Positions 39,099 through 47,854 are shown, counted from the first letter of the stretch. The stretch: DNA of 64,000 nucleotides from Verticiella alkaliphila (GCF_018904615.1 NZ_JADCNH010000005.1:1-64000), one strand, 5' to 3'. Notes: generated by a model from the letters alone, not told the origin. Program-made: numbers and translations.

Positions 39099-40290
39099 GG
39101 ATGGTCTGAAATAGCCCTGTATTTCTGACTGACTTCAGCCTACGCTGATTTTGAAAGCGGTAAACCGATCAAAAAACGATCAAATCGCCCGCTTATTTCG
39201 GTGTTTCTGGCCCCAGCGAGCACCTCGCCGCGCCATTTTCTGCATTACAAGCGCACCTCTCCTGCATTCGTCAGTAAATGTCGGCGTGCCATCCATAGGT
39301 TCGACAGGGCGAACAGCGTCACCAGTTGCGCGGTGTTCTTCACCAGCCCCCGGAAACGCACCTTGGTGTAGCCAAACTGCCGCTTGATCACGCGAAATGG
39401 ATGCTCGACCTTGGCGCGCACCTGGGCCTTGGCCTTCTCGATCTTGCGCTTGGCCTTGTACAACGCGCTGCGCTTATCGAGTTTCTTGTAGGTGCTGCGG
39501 CGTGCCGCCACCTGCCAGATAACCTTACGATCGACATGCTCTGGACGTTTCTCAACGCCGGTGTAGCCCGCGTCCGTACAAACCACGTTCTCGTCGCCAT
39601 GCAGCAACTTGTCGACCTGAGTAACGTCCGCAACGTTGGCCGCCGTACCCACCACGCTGTGCACCAGGCCCGACTCGTCATCCACGCCGATGTGCGCCTT
39701 CATGCCGAAGTAGAACTGCTGGCCTTTCTTGGTCTGGTGCATTTCCGGGTCGCGCTTGCCGTCCTTGTTCTTGGTCGAACTCGGCGCATGGATCAGTGTG
39801 GCATCGACGATGGTGCCCTGGCGCAGCGACAGACCACGATCACCCAGGTAACCGTTGATCACACCGAGGATGCCGGCCGCCAGTTCATGTTTTTCCAGCA
39901 GGCGACGGAAGTTGAGGATGGTGGTTTCATCAGGAATGCGTTCCAGGCTCAACCCGGCGAACTGGCGCAGGATGGTGGTCTCGTACAGCGCTTCCTCCAT
40001 CGCCGGATCGCTGTAGCCAAACCAATTCTGCATCAGATGTATGCGCAGCATCGCCATCAACGGATACGCCGGACGACCGCCTTCACCCTTCGGGTAGTGC
40101 GGCTCGATCAGGGCAATCAACCCCTTCCACGGCACCACCTGATCCATCTCGATCAGGAACAGCTCTTTGCGGGTCTGCTTGCGCTTGCCGGCGTACTCGG
40201 CGTCGGCGAAGGTCATTTGCTTCATCGGAAAACTCGGCGGGTGGAGTCCGGGTATTTTGCCAAAATCAGGAAGTCTTTTTCAGGATTTCC
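39099..40290. mobile_element. IS5-family insertion sequence, 1192 bp
   Basis: Imperfect terminal inverted repeats begin GGATGGTCTGAAATAG at the left and, on the opposite strand, GGAAATCCTGAAAAAG at the right. The 4-bp target CTAA is duplicated at 39095-39098 and 40291-40294, typical for the IS5 group. One intact transposase gene is inside. It interrupts the DUF488 gene after codon GFAK. Confidence 0.93.
39245..40225 (-). CDS. IS5-family transposase
   Basis: A DDE transposase of 326 residues, intact. The N-terminal DUF772-type region (RPAYPLMAMLRIHLMQNWFGYSDPAMEEALYE) precedes the DDE core: TIVDATLIHAPSSTKNKDGKRDPEM, VVCTDAGYTG and the C-terminal glutamate region KVEHPFRVIKRQFGYTKVRFRG. Start MKQMTFADAEYAGKRK is typical. 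It lies within the ends at 39099 and 40290, opposite to the host gene. Confidence 0.96.
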   Translation of the reverse strand: MKQMTFADAEYAGKRKQTRKELFLIEMDQVVPWKGLIALIEPHYPKGEGGRPAYPLMAMLRIHLMQNWFGYSDPAMEEALYETTILRQFAGLSLERIPDETTILNFRRLLEKHELAAGILGVINGYLGDRGLSLRQGTIVDATLIHAPSSTKNKDGKRDPEMHQTKKGQQFYFGMKAHIGVDDESGLVHSVVGTAANVADVTQVDKLLHGDENVVCTDAGYTGVEKRPEHVDRKVIWQVAARRSTYKKLDKRSALYKAKRKIEKAKAQVRAKVEHPFRVIKRQFGYTKVRFRGLVKNTAQLVTLFALSNLWMARRHLLTNAGEVRL

Positions 40291-40575
40291 CTAAACGCGA
40301 GGATCTTCGATATTTTTCCGAGGCGTTGTGCGGGATGGAATATGAACATCTACCAGCACTTGCTCCAACCAAAGACATGTTCGAGGAATATAAAATAAAA
40401 GGGGGAGATTGGGATATCTACGCCAGGAAATTTCTGGATTTAATGTCGTCCCGAAAGATTGAGTCAATCGATAAAGAAAAGATTGATAACAGTTGCCTGC
40501 TTTGCAGCGAAGTGAATCGCCCCTGGTTTCGTAGACACCTCCAAGCCTCATAATGAGGCCCAAATAGGAGGTGCC

Positions 40576-40854
40576 ATGAGTCGTCAGCGTTACCCCGAAG
40601 AATTCAAGATCGAAGCGGTCAAGCAAGTGACCGAGAAAGGCAAACCCGTCGCCGATGTCGCCCAGCGCCTGGGCGTGTCCGTGCATAGCCTTTACGCCTG
40701 GATCAAGGTCTACAGCAAGCCCCAAGAGCAGCGTCAGCAAGACGACGATCAGCAGGCCGAACTGCGCAAGCTGCGCGCTGAACTCAAGCGCGTGACGGAA
40801 GAGCGAGACATCTTAAAAAAGGCCGCCGCGTACTTTGCCAAGGAGTGCGGCTGA
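40576..40854 (+). CDS. IS3-family OrfA (HTH subunit)
   Basis: A protein of 92 residues with the transposase_8 HTH (RYPEEFKIEAVKQVTEKGKPVADVAQRLGVSVHSLYAWIK) and a C-terminal leucine-zipper-like helix (LRKLRAELKRVTEERDILKKAAAYF). A slippery AAAAAAG at 40815-40821 allows the -1 shift into orfB, making the OrfAB transposase. Confidence 0.95.
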   Translation: MSRQRYPEEFKIEAVKQVTEKGKPVADVAQRLGVSVHSLYAWIKVYSKPQEQRQQDDDQQAELRKLRAELKRVTEERDILKKAAAYFAKECG

Positions 40855-41726
40855 AGTACGCCTTCATCAAGAAGCACTCGACTGATTACCCGGTGCGGCG
40901 CCTTTGCCAAACCCTCAAGGTGCACCCCAGCGGCTACTACGCCTGGCTGGCCGAGCCTCAATCTGCCCGAGCAAAAGAAGATCAACGTCTGCTTGGCTTG
41001 ATCAAACACGCTTGGCTAGAAAGCGGAGGTGTATACGGCTACCGCAAAATTCACGATGACCTACGTGAGCTGGGAGAGGAATGCGGACGAAATCGAGTCG
41101 GGCGCTTGATGCAGGCGGAGGGGCTGCGTTCGCAAACGGGCTATCGGCGGCGTCCAGGGTTTTACGGTGGAAAACCAACAGTGGCCTCGCCCAACCACCT
41201 CGCGCGGCAGTTCAAGGTCAGTGAGCCGAACAAGGTCTGGGTGACAGATATCACTTACATCCGCACCTATGAAGGATGGCTCTATCTGGCGGTAGTGCTG
41301 GATCTGTTCTCACGCCAAGTAATTGGTTGGTCAATGAAGCCAAGGATGTGCAGCGACCTGGCTATCGACGCAATGTTGATGGCTGTGTGGCGACGCAAGC
41401 CACAGCAGCAAGTGATGATTCACTCAGATCAAGGTAGTCAGTTCAGTAGCTCAGATTGGCAAAGCTTCTTGAAGGCTAACAATGTAATCAGCAGCATGAG
41501 CCGGCGGGGAAACTGCCACGACAATGCCGTAGCCGAGAGCTTTTTCCAGCTTTTGAAGCGGGAGCGAATCCGACGAAAGATCTACACAACCCGTGAAGAA
41601 GCCCGAAGTGATATTTTCGATTACATCGAAATGTTCTATAACCCTAAACGCCGACACAGCAGTGCTATGCAGCTGTCTCCAATAGAATATGAGAAACGCT
41701 ATTTCCTGAGCTTGGAGAGTGTCTAG
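40845..41726 (+). CDS. IS3-family OrfB (DDE integrase domain)
   Basis: The catalytic part of the transposase, 293 residues, in the -1 frame relative to orfA and overlapping it. It contains an HTH_21 region (YPVRRLCQTLKVHPSGYYAWL) and the rve core with D-D-E residues in VWVTDITYIRTYEGW, MIHSDQGSQFSS and DNAVAESFFQLLKRE. It is intact, so the element may still be active. The true product is probably the OrfAB fusion. Confidence 0.95.
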   Translation: MRLKYAFIKKHSTDYPVRRLCQTLKVHPSGYYAWLAEPQSARAKEDQRLLGLIKHAWLESGGVYGYRKIHDDLRELGEECGRNRVGRLMQAEGLRSQTGYRRRPGFYGGKPTVASPNHLARQFKVSEPNKVWVTDITYIRTYEGWLYLAVVLDLFSRQVIGWSMKPRMCSDLAIDAMLMAVWRRKPQQQVMIHSDQGSQFSSSDWQSFLKANNVISSMSRRGNCHDNAVAESFFQLLKRERIRRKIYTTREEARSDIFDYIEMFYNPKRRHSSAMQLSPIEYEKRYFLSLESV

Positions 41727-41830
41727 GAAACCAGGGGCGATTCAAAGACAAGCCCCATCACTGCCATCGGAGGCTAGTGGCCGAGTACCTTGCAGGCAAA
41801 TGGCCGAATGTTGAGATCGTGCATCTTTAG

Positions 41831-42205
41831 AGGGGCGACGTAGCTCCACGTTTCCAACGCCTCGTCTGGAGGGCTGAGAGAGACAAAGGCGCGTATCGGC
41901 GGGAGCCGGCGCCACACATTGGGCGTACAGAGCAACCTCGCCCGCCACGGCTCGATGTCGGCGCTCAACGAGGCGAGTGGCTCCAGGTGCATTGGCAGAC
42001 GGGCCGCTGGCTGACGTCGTGGCGATCGGCGGATATGCACTGGGAAGCCCGCCCATGTGTTGGGCTATCATGTTGGCGACGCCTGCGCCCAGGTGGGGCG
42101 CGGCAGGATCGCCGTCATTTACACCCCAGTTTGGTACTGCTATAGGTCTTCTGAAATAGCCGATACATCAGGACAAATTGAAGTAGCTCAATTAGGAGAT
42201 ATCTA
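41831..42205. other. Intergenic stretch before uvrB
   Basis: About 375 bp with short overlapping frames on both strands and no recognisable gene. AGGAG precedes the uvrB ATG. I find no CTGT-N8-ACAG LexA box, so SOS control of this uvrB copy is not supported by sequence. Confidence 0.45.
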
Positions 42206-44182
42206 ATGTCAACCGGTACGTTCATTCTGCACTCCAGCTATACGCCGGCGGGGGACCAGCCAGAGGCGATAGCGCGCCTACTGTCGGACATAGAAGAAGG
42301 TGCGACACACCAGACGCTGAAAGGTATCACCGGCTCAGGTAAGACCTTTACGATGGCGAATGTGATTCATCGTCTGAAGCGGCCCACATTGATCTTGGCT
42401 CCTAACAAGACGTTGACCGCGCAGCTTTATGGTGAAATGAAGCACTTCTTTCCCGAGAATGCTGTCGAGTACTTCGTTTCCTACTACGATTATTTTCAGC
42501 CCGAGATCTATATGCCGGGCACCGATCGTTTCATTCCAAAGGACTCGGCCATCAACGACCACCTTGAGCGCCTACGCCTGTCCACGACCAAATCCTTGAT
42601 TGAGCGCCGCGATGTGATCGTCGTCGCTTCGGTGTCTTCAATCTACGGCCTGGGTGACCCGGATGCGTACCGAGCGTTACAGATCGCTCTGTCCCCTGGC
42701 GTCAAAATAAACCAGAGAGAGCTGATTCGTCGCTTGGCTCTGCTGCAATATGATCGCACTGAGCGCACTCTCAAACGTGCAACGTTTCGGGTGCAAGGTG
42801 ATGTGATCGATATCTTTCCTGCTGATTCCGAGCATAGGGCAGTTCGGGTGGAACTGCTGGATGACTCTGTTGCGTCTGTTCAATGGCTAGACCCTGTTAC
42901 AGGTAAAACGCTGGGGGCAATTGACCATTACTTGGTTTCGCCAAAGACGCTTTTTGCACCGCCCACGAATAAAATAGATTCCGCGTCCAAGAAGATACTC
43001 GCTGATATGGAAGAGCGGGTTGCCGAGCTTAACAGAAATAATCGCTTGGTCGAGGCAAACAGGCTGTACGAGCGGATCACGCATGACGTGGAGATGATGC
43101 GCGAGGTAGGCTATTGTTCGGGGATGGAGAATTATTCCTGCTACTTCAGCGACCGGGACCCGGCCTCGCCTCCGATCACATTGCTGGATTACCTGCCGAA
43201 AGATGGGCTTCTGTTCGTCGATGAATCCCACGTCATGGTGCCACAGATATCCGCAATGTACCGGGGGGATCAGGCGCGCAAGGAGACGTTGATAGATTAC
43301 GGGTTCCGCTTGCCTTCGTCTAAGAACAATCGCCCGTTGAACTTTGGTGAATTCGAGAAGGTCAAGCCACAGACCATCTTCGTTTCCGCGACGCCGGGTG
43401 ACTACGAGTTGAAGGTGTCGAAAGACAGGGTTGTCGAACAGGTTATCAGGCCGACGGGACTGCTTGATCCCGAGGTTGAGGTGCGCAAATCGGATGGGTA
43501 CATAGATGATCTGCTTGCTGAAATATCGAAGTGCGTGAAGAAGAAAAATCGCGTGCTCGTGACCACGCTGACGAAGGTCAGTGCAGAAGAGCTAACGGAT
43601 TTCTTGACGGACCATGGGATTCGAGCGCGCTACATGCATTCGGACATAAAAGCGGAGGATCGTGTTGAGATCATCAATGGCCTGCGCGCAGGAGAGTTCG
43701 ATGTTTTGATTGGGATTAGCCTTTTGCGCGAAGGGCTGGATATTCCCGAGGCATCATTGGTTGCTATTCTCGATGCGGATCGGGCAGGCTTCCTGCGGTC
43801 GGCCCAGGCACTCATTCAGATGATAGGTCGAGTTGCTCGGAATGAAAACGGAAAGGCGATCTTGTACGCCGACGTGACGACTCCGGCGATGAAACAGGCG
43901 ATCGATGAGACAAATAGGCGCAGGCAGCTTCAAATTGCCTTTAACGAAGAAAATGGAATTTCTCCGGTCTCCTCTGTGCGAAAACTAGCAGGAGAAGAGA
44001 CGAGTACGGAGGAGCCCACAGTTCATACCGAGGCTTTTTGCGAGAATTTGTCCGACCTTTGCGACCAAATTACTGCCAAGGAGCAACAGTTGCTCGAATT
44101 TACTGATACTGGCGACGAGCAGCGCGTGGAAGATATCCGTCATCAGTTGGATGGGTTGTACCGGCAATTTATTTATATCTAA
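42206..44182 (+). CDS. uvrB: Excinuclease ABC subunit B (element-borne copy)
   Basis: The damage-verification helicase of nucleotide excision repair, 658 residues, full length. Helicase motif I is [15 protein letters not shown]; the beta-hairpin region [30 protein letters not shown], the DESHV box, SATPGDYEL and the motif VI area [15 protein letters not shown] are present. The C-terminal UVR/UvrC-binding helix is recognisable ([38 protein letters not shown]). GC content is lower than in the chromosomal genes, fitting acquisition by transfer. The host will have its own uvrB elsewhere, so this is a spare or specialised copy. Confidence 0.95.
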   Translation: MSTGTFILHSSYTPAGDQPEAIARLLSDIEEGATHQTLKGITGSGKTFTMANVIHRLKRPTLILAPNKTLTAQLYGEMKHFFPENAVEYFVSYYDYFQPEIYMPGTDRFIPKDSAINDHLERLRLSTTKSLIERRDVIVVASVSSIYGLGDPDAYRALQIALSPGVKINQRELIRRLALLQYDRTERTLKRATFRVQGDVIDIFPADSEHRAVRVELLDDSVASVQWLDPVTGKTLGAIDHYLVSPKTLFAPPTNKIDSASKKILADMEERVAELNRNNRLVEANRLYERITHDVEMMREVGYCSGMENYSCYFSDRDPASPPITLLDYLPKDGLLFVDESHVMVPQISAMYRGDQARKETLIDYGFRLPSSKNNRPLNFGEFEKVKPQTIFVSATPGDYELKVSKDRVVEQVIRPTGLLDPEVEVRKSDGYIDDLLAEISKCVKKKNRVLVTTLTKVSAEELTDFLTDHGIRARYMHSDIKAEDRVEIINGLRAGEFDVLIGISLLREGLDIPEASLVAILDADRAGFLRSAQALIQMIGRVARNENGKAILYADVTTPAMKQAIDETNRRRQLQIAFNEENGISPVSSVRKLAGEETSTEEPTVHTEAFCENLSDLCDQITAKEQQLLEFTDTGDEQRVEDIRHQLDGLYRQFIYI

Positions 44183-44331
44183 TCGTTCGCCGGCATTGGA
44201 TTGCATGGCCGACCGATCTGCACTTGGCGCAAGGGGCAGACGGTCGGCTCATCATTCAAACGGAGGGGTGAACCGCCGAGGCTCAGTGCCCCGCTTTCCA
44301 AGGCAGGTGTCCTACAGCGTCTTGCGGCGTG

Positions 44332-45237
44332 TCAGCGCAAAGCTGGCAACGATCCAACGGCGACCAGCATTTCATCAAATACCGCTCGAACCCTTCCCGG
44401 AATGGGGCCACGCTGAGGCCGATAGACGTACAACCCCCATGCCGGAGGTTCTTCGGTCTCCAGCACTCGCACGAGCTTCCCGCTGGCAATGTAGGGGGCA
44501 GCCATGTAGTCCGCCAGTTGCGCGAACGCGATTCCGGCCAACGCTGCCCCCATTTCCATGTCGGCGTTGTCGGCGACGAGGGTGGGAGCGGTGGGTGTCC
44601 ACTGGCGTCCCGCCTTGAAGTGCCAAGGCCAGGGGCGGCCGGTATTGATATCCAAGGCCACGGTGACCGGCAGGCTGCTTAGCGCATCGATGTTTTCAGG
44701 TACACCCACTTTCTTGATCAGGCGCGGAGCGGCAACGATTGGGAGTCTCATGTCGGCCGCCTTGCGCGCGACGAAGCGGCTATCGCGCATGAATCCGACC
44801 CTGATCCCAACGTCAATCCCTTCGTCAACCGTGTTGCTGATGCGATCGGACAGGCGCACATCCAGAGTGATACCAGGATGACGCGCGGCCACGCGTTCCA
44901 GTGCAGGCAGCACCGCTCTGGTGCCCAAACTGTGCGGTGCGGTGATGCGAACCGTGCCGGACAGGGATGCCTGCTGGTCGGACCCAGGCGTCCGCCATAG
45001 ATCCTCGAACCGCTCCAATGCCGGGCGCACCTGGTCTAACAGCCCTTCGCCGAAGGCGGTGATGCGCACCTGGCGTGTGCTTCGATGAAACAACACCTCG
45101 CCGTAGTGTTGCTCCAGTTGCTGGATGGCACGGGTGACACCTTGCGGAGAAGTCCCCAGCCGGACGGCCGCATCGCGAAAACTGCTGCTTTCGGCCGCCA
45201 CCCGAAAGATGCGCAGTAGTTCCATTTCCTTGTTCAT
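44332..45237 (-). CDS. LysR-family regulator of the NTF2-GNAT-nitrilase operon
   Basis: A regulator of 301 residues: HTH KEMELLRIFRVAAESSSFRDAAVRLGTSPQGVTRAIQQLEQHYG (CrgA/PecT-like branch), then effector domain. ATG at 45237 has AGGTG 6 bp upstream. It is divergent from the three-gene operon starting at 45392, and a TTCCA-N5-TGGAA palindrome lies between, so it most likely controls that operon. Confidence 0.9.
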   Translation of the reverse strand: MNKEMELLRIFRVAAESSSFRDAAVRLGTSPQGVTRAIQQLEQHYGEVLFHRSTRQVRITAFGEGLLDQVRPALERFEDLWRTPGSDQQASLSGTVRITAPHSLGTRAVLPALERVAARHPGITLDVRLSDRISNTVDEGIDVGIRVGFMRDSRFVARKAADMRLPIVAAPRLIKKVGVPENIDALSSLPVTVALDINTGRPWPWHFKAGRQWTPTAPTLVADNADMEMGAALAGIAFAQLADYMAAPYIASGKLVRVLETEEPPAWGLYVYRPQRGPIPGRVRAVFDEMLVAVGSLPALR

Positions 45238-45276
45238 GACGAACACCTCATGGCCAGTTTCGCTGCTCGTTAATTG

Positions 45277-45291
45277 TTCCAGATAGTGGAA
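45277..45291. promoter_or_regulatory. LysR-type operator between divergent lysR and NTF2-like genes
   Basis: TTCCA-GATAG-TGGAA, a perfect 15-bp inverted repeat containing the T-N11-A LysR pattern, within AT-rich flanks. It lies 40 bp upstream of lysR and 100 bp upstream of the operon. Confidence 0.65.
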
Positions 45292-45391
45292 TTATAAAAT
45301 CGCAACAATTCCATATACAAGGGAGGCGCGGTTGCCCAAACTGGCAACACCCCCGAATGCTCCGCGCCTAACAACCCAACAAGGAACGCGA

Positions 45392-45799
45392 ATGAACGCT
45401 GCGACTCTCATCACCGCCTACTACGACGCCTTCAACCGCGGCGATCGCGAGGCCATGCTGTCCATGTTGACCGATGACGTTGCGCACGACTTGAACCAAG
45501 GCGCTCGTGAGGTCGGTCGCGAAGCCTTCCGCGCCTTCCTGCGGCGCATGGATCGCTGCTATGGCGAGCAACTGCGCGGCATCGTGGTGATGGTCAGCGC
45601 CGACGGCCTGCGCGCAGGCGCGGAGTATGTGGTGCATGGCGAATACAAAGTGACGGACGACGGACTGCCGGAAGCACAGGGCCAGCGCTACGTGCTGCCG
45701 GGTGGCGCGTTCTTCGACATCCGCGATGGCAAGATCGCTCGTGTCACCAACTACTACAACCTCGGCGACTGGATCGCACAGGTCGGAGGGGATGCCTGA
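45392..45799 (+). CDS. NTF2-like/SnoaL-fold protein (ketosteroid isomerase-related)
   Basis: A cone-shaped alpha/beta-barrel protein of 135 residues. ITAYYDAFNRGDREAMLSMLTDDVAHDLNQG and the strand GAFFDIRDGKIARVTNYYNLGDWI are typical of the ketosteroid-isomerase-related family. The biochemical role is unknown. ATG at 45392 is chosen over an upstream alternative start. It overlaps the next gene by 8 bp and so heads a tight three-gene operon. Confidence 0.85.
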   Translation: MNAATLITAYYDAFNRGDREAMLSMLTDDVAHDLNQGAREVGREAFRAFLRRMDRCYGEQLRGIVVMVSADGLRAGAEYVVHGEYKVTDDGLPEAQGQRYVLPGGAFFDIRDGKIARVTNYYNLGDWIAQVGGDA

Positions 45800-46409
45800 A
45801 ATGACCAGCGACGTGCAGGTGCTGGTTCGTCGTGGATCGGACATTGCCGAATGGTTCGACACCGTGGCACATCTGCGGGCGAAGGTCTTCCGCAGCTTTC
45901 CATACCTGTACGAGGGCGACATCGAATACGAGAAGCACTACCTTTCCATGTACGCTCGTTCGGCAGACAGCCTGCTGGTGCTCGCGCTCGCTGATGACCT
46001 GGTCGTGGGTGCGTCCACGGGGTTGCCTCTCGGCGATGCAGAGCCGGCCTTCCAGGTGCCGTTCGCCGATCGAGGAGTCCCGATGGAGGCAGTGTTTTAC
46101 TGCGGCGAATCAGTCCTGCTCCCGGCCTTCCGGGGGCTTGGCCTGGGCCACCGCTTCTTTGACGAACGCGAAGCGCATGCTCGTTCGTTGGGCGGCATGC
46201 AGTGGACATCGTTTGCGTCGGTGGATCGAGCAGACGACGATCCTCGGCGTCCTTCCAACTACCGCAGTAATGATCCCTTCTGGACCCGTCGTGGCTACGT
46301 GCGGCAGTCGGACATGAAGGTTACGCTGCCCTGGAAGCAGGTGGGTGAGCCAAGCGAAACCGAGCAGACGCTCACGATGTGGCTGCACTCCCTGGAGAAC
46401 GCGAAATGA
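45792..46409 (+). CDS. GNAT-family N-acetyltransferase
   Basis: A protein of 205 residues with a GNAT fold. The acetyl-CoA loop is ESVLLPAFRGLGLGHRFFDEREAHARSLG, and the preceding strand is SLLVLALADDLVVGASTGLPL. ATG at 45792 overlaps the preceding stop codon, and its own stop overlaps the nitrilase ATG (ATGA). The acceptor substrate is unknown; coupling with an amidase suggests they act on related amino or amide compounds. Confidence 0.85.
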   Translation: MPEMTSDVQVLVRRGSDIAEWFDTVAHLRAKVFRSFPYLYEGDIEYEKHYLSMYARSADSLLVLALADDLVVGASTGLPLGDAEPAFQVPFADRGVPMEAVFYCGESVLLPAFRGLGLGHRFFDEREAHARSLGGMQWTSFASVDRADDDPRRPSNYRSNDPFWTRRGYVRQSDMKVTLPWKQVGEPSETEQTLTMWLHSLENAK

Positions 46410-47296
46410 AAGTGGCAGTTGCGAAATACGCAGTGGGCCAGCCCACGGACTTCGAGGCATTTGCTGCGCGGCAGCGACTGGTTCTGGAGGAGGCGCGTCG
46501 TGGCGGGGCGGAACTGGCCGTGTTGCCCGAGTATCTATCCCTCGAACTGGCTGCAACGTGCGAGCCGAGCATTCGCCATGATTTCAACGCCTCTCTGGCC
46601 GCGCTGCAGGCCTTGCAGTCTCCGTGGCTGGCACTGTATGCCGACTTGTCGCGCGAGTTATGCATGACCATTCAGGCCGGTACGTTTTTGACCCAGGTTG
46701 GACTGAACCGCTATCGCAACCGGGCTTGGTGGTTTGCGCCTGACGGTACACGCGACTACCAGGACAAATTGCAGTTAACGGGGTTCGAGAAAGACACCGG
46801 CGTCATCGAGGGTGGCGACGAACTCAAGGTGTTCGATCTGAAAGGCGTGCGTGCCGGCATCGCTGTCTGCTACGACAGTGAGTTTCCATTGCCCGTGCGA
46901 GCCCAGCGAGAGGCGGGGGCGCGCCTGCTGCTGGTCCCGAGCTGTACCGACACCCGAGCAGGTGCAACCCGGGTCCGTGTGGGCTGCATGGCGCGGGCAC
47001 TGGAGAACCGAATGTTCATCGCGCAGGCCGTGACGACTGGAACTGCCGACTGGAGTCCGGCGCTGGACACGAACACTGGCGAGGCCACGATCTACGCACC
47101 AATGGATCGTGGATTCCCGGAGGATGGCATTCTCGCGACGACTTGCGGCACGCAGACATGGGCGATCGCTGATCTTGACGTAGATGCGCTCGAACGAAAC
47201 CAAGAACAGGCCCAGGTTGCAGTCGATCGCGACTGGGACGGTCAGATGTTGCCTGCACTGCGGAATGCTCGGTACTCGGGTCGTAAGGTCGCCTAG
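46406..47296 (+). CDS. Carbon-nitrogen hydrolase (nitrilase/amidase superfamily)
   Basis: An enzyme of 296 residues. The Glu-Lys-Cys triad is visible in LAVLPEYLSLELA (Glu), DYQDKLQLTGFEK (Lys) and AGIAVCYDSEFPLPVR (Cys). Most similar in pattern to aliphatic amidases and omega-amidase-like members; cyanide or nitrile activity cannot be judged. It is the third gene of the NTF2-GNAT-nitrilase operon. The gap after it holds the frmRA promoter. Confidence 0.9.
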   Translation: MKVAVAKYAVGQPTDFEAFAARQRLVLEEARRGGAELAVLPEYLSLELAATCEPSIRHDFNASLAALQALQSPWLALYADLSRELCMTIQAGTFLTQVGLNRYRNRAWWFAPDGTRDYQDKLQLTGFEKDTGVIEGGDELKVFDLKGVRAGIAVCYDSEFPLPVRAQREAGARLLLVPSCTDTRAGATRVRVGCMARALENRMFIAQAVTTGTADWSPALDTNTGEATIYAPMDRGFPEDGILATTCGTQTWAIADLDVDALERNQEQAQVAVDRDWDGQMLPALRNARYSGRKVA

Positions 47297-47349
47297 CCGG
47301 GGTCATCTTGATAGCTTCAGCTCGATGAATCCGTGTACATAGGCCATGT

Positions 47350-47406
47350 CTATCTGCACATAGATTTTTCCAGTTTGACCAGTTTTGAACTTGCCCCGAT
47401 GCTGTC
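47350..47406 (+). promoter_or_regulatory. frmRA promoter with upstream activator-type palindrome
   Basis: CTATCTGCACATAG (47350-47363), then TTGACC (47375-47380), 17-bp spacer, GATGCT (47398-47403). The element is matched at the fdhA promoter (37192-37248, opposite strand). The palindrome ends 11 bp before the -35 box, a usual place for an activator. The start of frmR is about 170 bp downstream, leaving a long leader that contains the FrmR operator. Confidence 0.75.
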
Positions 47407-47522
47407 GATACATGCAAAAAATATTCATTGATTTGAATGTTTTGCGCTTCTTGGGAACAAATCTGTACTAGCCTGTAAGAGTGCTCGAAGAGCACAGAAT
47501 TTGTGGCGAAGTTCGGCCGCAT

Positions 47523-47539
47523 ATACTATGGGGGAGTAT
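47523..47539 (+). promoter_or_regulatory. FrmR operator
   Basis: ATACT-ATGGGGG-AGTAT: 5-bp inverted arms around a G-tract, the typical binding site form for the CsoR/RcnR/FrmR family. A TATAAT hexamer (47542-47547) lies immediately after, so a second promoter repressed by FrmR may start here, 32 bp before the frmR ATG. Confidence 0.75.
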
Positions 47540-47578
47540 TGTATAATGCGGCGATGTACCCAAGTAGAGAGGTGTTCG

Positions 47579-47854
47579 ATGCCACACAGCCCGGAAGAAA
47601 AGAAGCAAGCACTGACGCGCATCAGGCGCATCAAAGGTCAGGTAGCGACTCTTGAGCAAGCGCTTGATGCAGGTGCGGAATGTCCTGCAATTCTTCAGCA
47701 GCTTGCGGCCGTTCGTGGGGCAGTCAACGGATTGATGGCAACCGTTCTGGAGAGCTATCTGCGGGAAGAGTTTCCCAGTAGCGAAATCAGGAGCGATTCG
47801 CAGAACAAGTCCATTGACGAGACCATCTCTATCGTCCGCTCCTATCTGCGGTAG
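47579..47854 (+). CDS. frmR: Formaldehyde-responsive repressor
   Basis: A DUF156/CsoR-RcnR family repressor of 91 residues, the same length as E. coli FrmR and very similar in pattern (PHSPEEKKQALTRIRRIKGQVATLEQALDAGAECPAILQQLAAVRGAVNGLMATVLE). The N-terminal Pro-2 and the Cys in GAEC, which are cross-linked by formaldehyde in E. coli FrmR, are both present. ATG at 47579 has GAGAGG upstream; earlier in-frame starts would overlap the operator. It would release the operator at 47523-47539 when formaldehyde is present. Confidence 0.95.
   Translation: MPHSPEEKKQALTRIRRIKGQVATLEQALDAGAECPAILQQLAAVRGAVNGLMATVLESYLREEFPSSEIRSDSQNKSIDETISIVRSYLR

Larger units (their letters stand above)
40513..41744 (+). 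mobile_element. IS3-family insertion sequence, 1232 bp
   Basis: Terminal inverted repeats start TGAATCGCCCCTGGTTTC at the left and, read on the opposite strand, the same 18 bases at the right. A 3-bp duplication AAG flanks it (40510-40512 and 41745-41747). It holds orfA and orfB with a frameshift signal. It interrupts the DUF488 gene after CLLCSE. Confidence 0.95.
38968..41830 (+). pseudogene. DUF488-family gene split by two insertion sequences
   Basis: Three pieces make one gene: 38968-39098 (MKIFTIGFTKTSARSF...LAGFAK), 40295-40512 (REDLRYFSEALCGMEYEHLPALAPTKD...SCLLCSE) and 41748-41830 (DKPHHCHRRLVAEYLAGKW...IVHL, stop). Removing 39099-40294 and 40513-41747 (each insertion plus one copy of its duplication) gives 432 bp, an uninterrupted 143-codon frame with a normal DUF488 protein, including the CLLCSE-x-HHCHR metal-like motif. 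Function of DUF488 proteins is not established. Proteins of this family often sit near stress or repair genes. The present gene cannot be expressed as one protein. Confidence 0.92.

Noticed and set aside
40167-40553. A 128-codon plus-strand frame starting inside the IS5 element
   Set aside because: Its second half is the middle piece of DUF488; the first half is insertion-sequence end. It is a junction frame, not a gene.
40525-41732. IS3 element ends at TGGTTTC rather than at TGAATCGCCCC
   Set aside because: The inverted repeat extends 11 bp further on both sides; only the longer ends give a direct duplication (AAG) and restore the DUF488 frame.
41774-42040. An 88-codon minus-strand frame upstream of uvrB
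   Set aside because: Antisense to the real 3' piece of DUF488 and without recognisable content.
42121-42205. LexA/SOS box upstream of the element-borne uvrB
   Set aside because: No CTGT-N8-ACAG or close variant in the region before the start codon.
37192-47406. Inverted repeat 37192-37248/47350-47406 as the terminal ends of a 10-kb composite transposon
   Set aside because: The repeats lie at matching promoter positions of two formaldehyde operons, include -35/-10 hexamers, and diverge gradually across the core promoter; no transposase matches such ends and no target duplication is visible. Not fully excluded.
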